DNA of 43,264 nt, taken from Clostridia bacterium (GTDB lineage: Bacteria; Bacillota; Clostridia; Peptostreptococcales; Anaerovoracaceae). Shown here piece by piece: positions 33,863-41,594 of the stretch. The DNA lies in contig CAJTER010000036.1 in assembly GCA_910575405.1 (NCBI GenBank), forward strand, positions 1-43,264, written 5' to 3'. The position numbers and the translations under genes were made by a program. How positions within the stretch are numbered: position 1 is the stretch's first letter; every line of letters starts with the position of its first letter. A model generated the notes under the pieces. It was not told the origin of the DNA, did not search any database, and saw only the letters and a program-made list of their open reading frames with translations.

Positions 33863-34011
33863 CTGTTGAAAACACAAAATAAATATTTTGACAAACAAAA
33901 CCCCGGAAAAATATAGAAATATTATTAAGTAGGCCGCAGCATGTGACGACATATGATTAGAGAGGCGAGACTTCGCCTTTTAACTTGCGAAATATTTATT
34001 TTGTTTGACAG
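33863..34011. mobile_element. Second, different inverted-repeat element of about 149 bp
   Basis: CAAAATAAATATTT (33875-33888) and its exact complement AAATATTTATTTTG (33990-34003) are flanked outward by CTGTTGAAAACA and TTTGACAG, extending the inverted repeat imperfectly. Inside are a promoter-like TTGACA-18-TATAGA (33888-33917) and a hairpin AGGCGA-GACT-TCGCCT-TTT (33963-33981), so it could make a small terminated RNA. No coding frame of note. Confidence 0.5.
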
Positions 34012-34029
34012 TTCCGCAAAAACAATACA

Positions 34030-34197
34030 CTAGTGTACTGGCCACCTGACAATTGGGGCATCTGGCACTGCCTATTTTGCCATCTGCTGCGTTGTCATCG
34101 CTCGCCGTAGCTATGGCTACGCCTCGTTCTTCCGCCTTGCAGGCTGACAAAATATTCAGCACCATTCACCCTAATTCCCAAGTGGTCAGTACACCAG
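34030..34197. mobile_element. MITE-like element, copy 2
   Basis: About 168 bp, same orientation as copy 1. Terminal inverted repeats: CTAGTGTACTGGCCACCTG at the left, and CTGGTGTACTGACCACTTG read inward from the right. It lies in the intergenic region about 70 bp before the BTAD regulator and may influence its transcription. No transposase, so mobilisation needs one from elsewhere. Confidence 0.8.
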
Positions 34198-34266
34198 TCA
34201 ATAGCAATGATTCAGATACAGGCAGCCAATTGACATACATTGACATACAGAGGAGTGAAAACAAAA

Positions 34267-35460
34267 ATGGAGAATCGTAACACACTCTATGTCCAGATGT
34301 TCGGGAATTTCCAGATGCAATATGGCGGAAAGCCCCTGACCGGCGAACGAGTCAGAGACACCCACTTTACCAGCCTGATGCAGATCCTGCTCCACAACGC
34401 AGCAGAAGGCATTAGCCGGGACTACCTTGAGGACATTCTTCTGGGCGACCGCGACATAGAAAACCGCCGTCAGGCGCTTCAGACGATCATATACAAGGCC
34501 AAACAAAAACTGAAAAACATGGGACTGCCAAAGGCCAACTACATCACCCTGGAAAAGGGCATCTACCATTGGACCGAGGACATCCCTGTGCAGGAAGACG
34601 CCGCCGTTTTTGACAAGCTCTGTGACAAAGCAGCCGCAGCAGAAAGTGAGGACGAACAGCTCAAGCTCTGCATGGAAGCCTGCTACACCTACAAAGGAGA
34701 ATTCCTCTCCGTCTACGCAGGCGTACTGTGGGCAAGCGCGGAAGCCAGACGCTACCGGCAGAAATTCTGCAAATGCGTAGAAACCGCCGCCGACATCCTG
34801 AGAAAGCGCCGCGACTGGTTTCAGCTGGAGGAATTGGGAAAATACGTAACCACCACAGCCCCCTACTCCGACTGGGAAAGCCTCATCATGGAAGCCCTGC
34901 TGGAAAGCGAACGCTACGACGAAGCCCAGCAGTTCTACGCCGACACCGTAGACCGCTACGTACAGGAACGGGGCATCTACCCATCGGAAAAAATCGTACA
35001 AATGATGGATAAGCTGGTCCACAGAATCAGACACACCTACGAAGTCTTAGACCAGATCCAGCAGCAGCTGACCGAAAATGCTGCGGAAATCTCAGGCGGA
35101 TACCGGTGCTCCTGGCCCGTATTCGAAGGCATCTACCACATCGTCAGCCGCATGATGGAGCGGGGCGGCCAGAGCGTTTACCTGATGCTGTGCACCTTAG
35201 TAGACGGCAAGGGAAACCATATAAAAGAAAGCGAACGCTTAGAAGAACTTTGCCAGCGGCTGGGACTCGCAATCCAGGATTCAGTAAGACATGGAGACAT
35301 CATCCACCAATACGGCAGCAGCCAGTTCCTGATACTCCTTGTCAACACCACCAGAGAAAACTGCGACATCGTCAAAAAGCGTATCAACGATAGATTCCTA
35401 AAAGGCGGCCAGCGCACAGGCGTCCAGTACCACATAAACAGCGTCATCTGCGAAGCCTGA
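34267..35460 (+). CDS. BTAD-domain (SARP-like) transcriptional regulator with degenerate GGDEF-like tail
   Basis: 397 residues from ATG 34267 (MENRNTLYVQMFGNFQMQYG). An N-terminal OmpR-like winged helix (about 1-95) is followed by a bacterial transcriptional activator domain with TPR-like helices (about 105-250; ACYTYKGEFLSVYAG, LLESERYDEAQQFYADTVDR). The C-terminal 110 residues resemble a GGDEF domain in which the signature reads GSSQF (350-354, in GDIIHQYGSSQFLILL), so cyclase activity is unlikely. GAGGAG is about 11 nt upstream. It is the first gene of the surface-protein locus and its likely regulator. Confidence 0.88.
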   Translation: MENRNTLYVQMFGNFQMQYGGKPLTGERVRDTHFTSLMQILLHNAAEGISRDYLEDILLGDRDIENRRQALQTIIYKAKQKLKNMGLPKANYITLEKGIYHWTEDIPVQEDAAVFDKLCDKAAAAESEDEQLKLCMEACYTYKGEFLSVYAGVLWASAEARRYRQKFCKCVETAADILRKRRDWFQLEELGKYVTTTAPYSDWESLIMEALLESERYDEAQQFYADTVDRYVQERGIYPSEKIVQMMDKLVHRIRHTYEVLDQIQQQLTENAAEISGGYRCSWPVFEGIYHIVSRMMERGGQSVYLMLCTLVDGKGNHIKESERLEELCQRLGLAIQDSVRHGDIIHQYGSSQFLILLVNTTRENCDIVKKRINDRFLKGGQRTGVQYHINSVICEA

Positions 35461-35619
35461 TGAAGCCTGAACGGGGAAGAAAAAGGCCTGACAAGAAAAA
35501 AAGCCTGGCAGAAAAATAGAAAAAAAGAAGAGAAAAAAGCATTTTTTGTGAAATGGATAGTCAAACAGATAGTAATCAGTTGTTAAGATAGGGTTAACCT
35601 TACAGAATGAATGAACAGT

Positions 35620-36150
35620 ATGAAGCAGGAAAACGAAAAGCAAACGCATCATGGTAAGGCTCAAAAAAAGGATGTGACACAAATGGAAGGCTCCGGTCGC
35701 TATATCGGAACACCAAACGGAATTGTATTATGCGTAAACCAAAATGATGAAGGTACAATCTCAGGAGAGCTGTGGCACGCATATAGCAGAGACGGAATTC
35801 CTTTCAGAGGATTTGAACAGATCATACGGACAGCAGAGGAACTGTTTAACGCACTGGGCTTCCCCATGCAGGGAACCAGCGACAGAGATATCCATGGGCA
35901 GACACGCAGCTGCCGGAAAAAGGAAGGGATGACGAGAGTGTTAAAAGATGAACAAATGTTAGAAAAACATGGAGAACTGGGAACCTTTGTAATTCGTGTA
36001 CAGCACAGACAGCACAGCTCCTGGCAGGGGAGGGTCACACATCTGGACAATAACCGGACCGTGTACTTTCGCTCCGTACTGGAGCTGATCAAAATTATAG
36101 ACGGTACCCTGGATGAAGAAGAACAGGCAGCTGCCGAAGAAAGCAAGTAA
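35620..36150 (+). CDS. Unknown small protein between regulator and adhesin
   Basis: 176 residues from ATG 35620 (35611 is also in frame; neither has a clear ribosome binding site). Basic N-terminal tail, then GRYIGTPNGIVLCVNQNDEG and a C-terminal module TFVIRVQHRQHSSWQGRVTH followed by FRSVLELIKIID. From memory, the C-terminal module recurs in small clostridial proteins near surface-protein and BTAD loci; I know no function. No signal peptide, so cytoplasmic. It ends 16 nt before the adhesin start and is probably co-transcribed. The role might be regulatory, but this is inference only. Confidence 0.75.
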   Translation: MKQENEKQTHHGKAQKKDVTQMEGSGRYIGTPNGIVLCVNQNDEGTISGELWHAYSRDGIPFRGFEQIIRTAEELFNALGFPMQGTSDRDIHGQTRSCRKKEGMTRVLKDEQMLEKHGELGTFVIRVQHRQHSSWQGRVTHLDNNRTVYFRSVLELIKIIDGTLDEEEQAAAEESK

Positions 36151-36166
36151 GTAGGAAGGTGGAAAC

Positions 36167-39100
36167 ATGCGAAATTTTGTGAATGAAAAAGGAAAACGCG
36201 CAGCAAAGAAGCGCCAAAAGAAAGATGGAAGGGTCAACGTGCTTGCCATTCTGATTTCCGTAAGCATGATCTGCAGCCTGATGGTGCCATACGCACAATT
36301 CATAGAGGCCTCCTCCGATCTGCCAAACTGCGGAGTAGCCGAGCACCAGCACAACGCATCCTGCTACCGGCTGGATAACACCCCTGCCTGCGGAAAAGCA
36401 GAAGGCGAAGACCACACCCACACAAACGCCTGCTATGACAAAGTCTTAGCCTGCGTAAAACAGGAACACACCCACATGGACGCCTGCTACAGCGACAAAA
36501 CCGCGGACGTAGAAGACCCGGCACTGTGGGACGCACAGTTTGGAACCACAGCTCTGACCAAGGACACCTGGGCAGAAAGCCTGGCAGCCGTAGCGGAGCA
36601 GCAGGTAGGCTATGAAGAAAGCGAAGACAACTACGAAGTCGAAAAAGACGGAAGCCACAATGGCTACACCCGGTACGGCGACTTTGCGGACGATAAATAT
36701 GGAAGCTGGGATACTTCCTTCGTAAACTTCTGTCTGGAATACGCGGGAATCGCGGAAGCAGACATCTTCCCAAAGGAAGAAACCGACGCTGAAAAATGGC
36801 AGAAGGAATTCGTAAAAGACGACAAGGAAAACAAGGACTACATTGCGGACACCAATAAAGAGAACTACACCCCGCAGGTAGGAGACATCGTCTTTATCGA
36901 AGGAAATAAAGAAAACGGAAATGACAAAGACGAAACCACCATGGGAATCGTCACCGATGTCAATGACAAGAAAGATGAAATCACGGTAGTGGAAGGAGAC
37001 AGCCACGATCAGGTAGAAGAAAACACCTATGATGCGGACGACAAACACATTACCGACGCCATCCAGATCGATAAAATCGAAAACGACGTAAACAAAGAAG
37101 AAGCAGCAGACCAGACACCGGCAGGAAGCGATGACCAGGAAGCACCTGAGGCAGACAAAACCCAGTCGGAAGAAGGAACCACCCAGGACGCTGCTGACCC
37201 AAGCATCGAAGATACCGACAAAACAGACGCAGATAAAGAAGAAGGAAGCGGCGCAATCACAACGGAAGACCCGACCGAACCGACCTCTGTATACATCTGC
37301 GGAAAAGAAGAACATAAACACGGTGATGCCTGCTACGACGAACAAGGCGAACTGACCTGTAAGGAAGAGGAACACCAGCACGGCCTTGACTGCCTGCGAC
37401 CTGCAGAAGGGGAAGAAGAGCAGCCAGCCGAAGAGCCGAGTGAAGAAGAAGCAACTGAGCCAGCAGAAGAACCGGCCCAGCCGGACAACGAAGAGGCTGC
37501 AGCGCCGGAAAGCGGCTACATCTGCGGCAAGGAAGAGCATACACACAGCGACGCTTGCTATGACGATGGAACGTATAATCTGTCAAAGCCGCTGTTCAAG
37601 CTCTTTACCAATAGTGAAGGTGAACCGGAACTGATCTGCGGTAAGGAAGAGCATCACCACGATGAAAGCTGCCTGCCGGAGGGAGAAGAACTGCCGCAGC
37701 CAATCAAGGAACTAAAACCGATAACGGTAGACGGAACCACCATCACCTTAAGCGGCCCGGCTAGCTCCTTTGAAGAAGGCAAGGACTATAGCCTGGAAGC
37801 GGAAGTGATAACCGATAAAGAAACTCTGAAAGCAGTTGACAAAGCGGTAAACGAAGCTGCCGAAGAAATGAAGCAGAAGGTAAACAGCTATCAGGTATTC
37901 GACATCACCCTGCTGGCAAACGGCGAGAAGACCCAGCCTCTGGGCCCGGTAGAAGTGAAATTCTCCGGTCATAAGATTACAAATTCCGTAGGCAGCGACG
38001 ATACAGAAGCAAAAGTGCTTCACGTAAACGAAGCGGACGGAACCGCGCAGGATATGAATGCCAGTGATGAAGGCGACAGCCTGCTGGTAGAAACCAGCCA
38101 GTTCTCACCGTATGTAGTTGCGGATTTCGATGAACCGACCTACTACTGCGGATTTGAGAGCAATCATAAGCATGACGACAGCTGCTGTGATGAAAACGGC
38201 CAGATCGTCTGCGGACAGCATGAGCATACGGATAGTTGTCTGGAAGAACAGCAGGAAAAAGACACGGAGACCATTCCAATTGTAAAGACATTCACACAGA
38301 GAGTCGGCGCATTCAATATTACCTTTGACATCAAGGGAACGGCAGAGGTTGCCGCTGATGGAACGGAGCCGGGCACCTCAGAGGAAGCTGCAACAGAAGA
38401 AACAACGGACGAAAGCGATGAAAGCACAGCTCCGGAAGAAGAGGCAGCAGATGAGAATGACAATGCAGATCTTGCACCGGCAAGCGAATCAAAAGCAGCA
38501 GCCAAAGCTGGCATCCGTGAAATCATAGAAAACGTAACTGAGGCAGTGGAAGAAAGTAAAGAAGCTGCTGAGGATGGCACAACTACAGATACAGCAAAAG
38601 ACAGTGATACCGAAAGTGGAGAAGTTGAAGCAGAAGAGCCTGCAATTGACAGCGAAGAAGGTGCGGCAGTAGGAGATACGAGCGGGCTTAACATTGAGGC
38701 AGTTTTAATTGACGAAAATTCGGAGACATACAAGGGCTTTGAAGAACATGCTAAGAAAAACAGTGACGGAAAACAACTTCTGATGCAAGTAATGCAGCTG
38801 AATGCAACGTATAACGGCGAAGAGATTAATCTGAGTGACTGTAAGGTCAACGCAACTATTGCAGCAGATAGCTCGCTGATGGATTATGTATCAGGTGCAG
38901 AAGACGAGGAAATGGTCATTTCCGTGCTGGGAGCATCAAAAGATACATTAGGCAGTACGGTTGTGCAGAAAGAGCAATTGGAATCTGATGATATGGGAAG
39001 TCTTATGAGCGTTACTGCGTCAGGAGACTCTGCAGAGACGATGGCAACAGCACTTGAACGGTCAGCAAATCCAACCTTTACAGTAGAGTATTATGCGAAT

Positions 39101-41317
39101 GTGGAAAAGATAAAAGACGATTACGCCAAAGATGATTCGGATATGTCCTTAGTTCCTCTGATTAATACGGAAGGTGGGAGGCTCCCTGAAAACGGAAATC
39201 AAAATCTTACAGAGAAGTATTTAAAAGTTGAAAACGGGGAGTTTGTAAAGAAATCTAGTCAAAAAGAGAAGGTATATAAAACCAGAAAGTTTTCGTACCA
39301 TAAACATCCAAGCATTAACTACTTTAATGCCCTTAGGGATAATGATGGCTACACATTAGCGAAGATAGATGTGTATAGACCATGTGATCAAAAAGACCAT
39401 AATCATAATGACGGATGTTATACAAAGGATGAAGCTGCATCGTGCGACTATGATGAGAATGTACACTTTACAAACAGAACATTCACAGATGAGGATAAAG
39501 ATAAAATCCCAGAAGGTGCAAAATATATAGAGATTACAGAAGGTACAAAACTTCGTTTTATCTATAATACCAATTCGGGTAATTCGACACAAAAAGCTAA
39601 CTTTTATGACTATGATATCAGTGATGGAGGGTTTTATAATAGTGCGATTGAGGCAGCGGCACATGGGTCAGAGAACAAGCAAGACACATCAAAACAGGGA
39701 GAGCAAAACGTATTCGCTTATGTGAACAAACAAGGTATTAACAGTGACAGTAACTATAGTGGAAGTGGAACTAAGTTTGCCTTTGGTAATAGTGTTACTA
39801 ATTCGGATACTAAAAAGAGTGTTACAGGTTTAGGCAATGTAAAATGGGATGAGAACGAACTGAACAAAGCAAATCCACGTTCTTATAAAAATTGTACATT
39901 TGGAATAGCTACGGGCATGGATGGTGGCAACTTGACATATGCCGCAGGAATTGTTGCACCCGATCTTTTTAACAGAACAACACAGACGGGTAAAAAAGCT
40001 TATGAATATGAAGATCTAGGGAACAATGAGAAGTATTCACTGCGATTTGTCCAAAATGGCGATACCCATACGTTGACAACAGTCTTAAAAAATGGAAGTG
40101 ATGTAGGTACTGCAGAGAGTTTGACTACTTTTCATAGTATGATGAATTGGAATAACACAATACGACTGTTTTACAATAACTTCTGGCCGATGGATAATGC
40201 GGCTTCACATGGAACAGACGGACATGATATAAAATTTGGAAATAAGAGCAAAGCATCTAAAAGAACGTTCATAGGAGAGAATGCAAATGATTCTGTAAGT
40301 GCGCCTGCGAGCGATGATAATGTCAATGACCATAACGCTTACTTTGGAATGAAGTATCAGGTAGAGTTTACATTACCTGCGGATTATATAGGAGACTTGA
40401 ACTACTACTTCTTTGGCGATGACGATATGTGGGTTTTTTTGAGCAAAAAGGGCGAAGATGGAACCCTCTCTGAGACCAAGAAGGTCTGTGATATAGGTGG
40501 TGTTCATAGTGCTGTCGGTGAATATGTAAATCTGTGGGATTATGTAGATGAAGAGCGTGAAGATACGCTTACAGATATGACCGGAGAAGACACGACTACA
40601 GAAGGACAAAAGTACGTTTTAACCTTCTTCTATACAGAGCGTGGAGCATCTGGATCTACCTGCTGGATGCAATACACACTGCCGTCGGTAACATCCCTTG
40701 AGACAACACCGCCAAGGTATGGAGACCTGAGGGTTGACAAGGAAGTTTCTGTAAAAGATGAAAATGGAGACAGCCAAGATTTTGGAAACGAAGAACTATT
40801 CGGAAATGCATCGAAGGATAATACATTTTCCTTTAACTTGAAGTTAAGAACTGCGGATAATGGATTCCTTCCGGATGATTATTCATATGTAATATATGAA
40901 CCAGATGGAACGCCAGTGCCTGGTGGCTCAGATGTTGTTAAACATGAGATCCATGACGGCGAGGACTTCACTTTAAAACATGGGCAATATATTATGATAA
41001 GAAACTTGCCTAAAGGTGTTAAGTATATCGTTACGGAAAAAGATGGAACCATCCATATTGGTGAAGCAAACTACGTATATGATACAAATATAACGGGGAG
41101 CAACTTAACAACGAATGAAAATAACACCGCAGGAGGAAGCATTACTGGAGGCAATCAAGTGGATACCGTTGTATATAACAACCATTTCGAGCTTTACAAA
41201 CTCCCGTCCACAGGCGGAATGGGAATCTACTGGTATATCATCAGCGGCATCCTGCTCATGGCAGGGGCAGCGCTGATAGTATATAAAAACAGATGCAGGG
41301 AGGTGCTGAAACGTTAG
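36167..41317 (+). CDS. Giant LPxTG surface protein with Cys/His modules, amidase-like and fibro-slime-like domains
   Basis: 1716 residues. Order: a basic N-terminus and signal-type helix (about 22-48, VLAILISVSMICSLMVPYAQ); three Cys/His modules (about 55-110; CGVAEHQHNASCY type); a CHAP/NlpC-like domain (about 140-300) whose catalytic Cys is D182 (GSWDTSFVNFC) and whose His is T258 (TTMGIV); acidic repeats with further Cys/His modules to about 690; a long acidic region; a fibro-slime/PA14-like domain (about 1320-1520, YFFGDDDMWVFLS); a Cna-like domain; the sorting signal LPSTG (1679-1683), membrane helix and basic tail. It is anchored to the wall by sortase. GGAAGGTGG precedes the ATG. The middle third is AT-richer than both ends. 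Confidence 0.92.
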   Translation: MRNFVNEKGKRAAKKRQKKDGRVNVLAILISVSMICSLMVPYAQFIEASSDLPNCGVAEHQHNASCYRLDNTPACGKAEGEDHTHTNACYDKVLACVKQEHTHMDACYSDKTADVEDPALWDAQFGTTALTKDTWAESLAAVAEQQVGYEESEDNYEVEKDGSHNGYTRYGDFADDKYGSWDTSFVNFCLEYAGIAEADIFPKEETDAEKWQKEFVKDDKENKDYIADTNKENYTPQVGDIVFIEGNKENGNDKDETTMGIVTDVNDKKDEITVVEGDSHDQVEENTYDADDKHITDAIQIDKIENDVNKEEAADQTPAGSDDQEAPEADKTQSEEGTTQDAADPSIEDTDKTDADKEEGSGAITTEDPTEPTSVYICGKEEHKHGDACYDEQGELTCKEEEHQHGLDCLRPAEGEEEQPAEEPSEEEATEPAEEPAQPDNEEAAAPESGYICGKEEHTHSDACYDDGTYNLSKPLFKLFTNSEGEPELICGKEEHHHDESCLPEGEELPQPIKELKPITVDGTTITLSGPASSFEEGKDYSLEAEVITDKETLKAVDKAVNEAAEEMKQKVNSYQVFDITLLANGEKTQPLGPVEVKFSGHKITNSVGSDDTEAKVLHVNEADGTAQDMNASDEGDSLLVETSQFSPYVVADFDEPTYYCGFESNHKHDDSCCDENGQIVCGQHEHTDSCLEEQQEKDTETIPIVKTFTQRVGAFNITFDIKGTAEVAADGTEPGTSEEAATEETTDESDESTAPEEEAADENDNADLAPASESKAAAKAGIREIIENVTEAVEESKEAAEDGTTTDTAKDSDTESGEVEAEEPAIDSEEGAAVGDTSGLNIEAVLIDENSETYKGFEEHAKKNSDGKQLLMQVMQLNATYNGEEINLSDCKVNATIAADSSLMDYVSGAEDEEMVISVLGASKDTLGSTVVQKEQLESDDMGSLMSVTASGDSAETMATALERSANPTFTVEYYANVEKIKDDYAKDDSDMSLVPLINTEGGRLPENGNQNLTEKYLKVENGEFVKKSSQKEKVYKTRKFSYHKHPSINYFNALRDNDGYTLAKIDVYRPCDQKDHNHNDGCYTKDEAASCDYDENVHFTNRTFTDEDKDKIPEGAKYIEITEGTKLRFIYNTNSGNSTQKANFYDYDISDGGFYNSAIEAAAHGSENKQDTSKQGEQNVFAYVNKQGINSDSNYSGSGTKFAFGNSVTNSDTKKSVTGLGNVKWDENELNKANPRSYKNCTFGIATGMDGGNLTYAAGIVAPDLFNRTTQTGKKAYEYEDLGNNEKYSLRFVQNGDTHTLTTVLKNGSDVGTAESLTTFHSMMNWNNTIRLFYNNFWPMDNAASHGTDGHDIKFGNKSKASKRTFIGENANDSVSAPASDDNVNDHNAYFGMKYQVEFTLPADYIGDLNYYFFGDDDMWVFLSKKGEDGTLSETKKVCDIGGVHSAVGEYVNLWDYVDEEREDTLTDMTGEDTTTEGQKYVLTFFYTERGASGSTCWMQYTLPSVTSLETTPPRYGDLRVDKEVSVKDENGDSQDFGNEELFGNASKDNTFSFNLKLRTADNGFLPDDYSYVIYEPDGTPVPGGSDVVKHEIHDGEDFTLKHGQYIMIRNLPKGVKYIVTEKDGTIHIGEANYVYDTNITGSNLTTNENNTAGGSITGGNQVDTVVYNNHFELYKLPSTGGMGIYWYIISGILLMAGAALIVYKNRCREVLKR

Positions 41318-41594
41318 AAGAAAACAACAAAACATTTTTAGCGGTTCAAGTATAAACTTGCACCAAAAAGTTAAAACGTGCATAGCGCACAAAATGAAAT
41401 AGTGTAGCATCGGTTGAAGTTTGGAAAATGGTGCTGATGGGGTTTTAGCTCACAGAATAGAAGCATGAGACGCAGCAATAATTGCAGTAAGGAACCACAA
41501 CACAGCGAGAGGAAAAAACAGAAGACCGTTTACCAAACTATCAGCCTGATGATACACAAACAAAGAACACAAACGTGTGAAAGGAGAGGAAAAA
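41318..41594 (+). other. Intergenic leader of the pilin gene
   Basis: 277 nt without a gene. I see no consensus promoter or strong terminator; a small hairpin GTGC-ATAGC-GCAC lies near 41380. AAGGAGAGG (41581-41589) is the pilin ribosome binding site. The pilin may be transcribed from the adhesin promoter or from a weak site here. Confidence 0.4.

Noticed and set aside
33980-34165. A 61-codon leftward frame starting MVLNILSACKAEERG
   Set aside because: It lies almost wholly in MITE-like copy 2 and merely repeats the frame that copy 1 adds to the Rpn gene. There is no ribosome binding site.
36446-37546. A 366-codon open frame antisense to the adhesin
   Set aside because: It is rich in Phe, Val and Cys, the complement of the Glu/Lys/Asp codons of the real gene, with no start signals.
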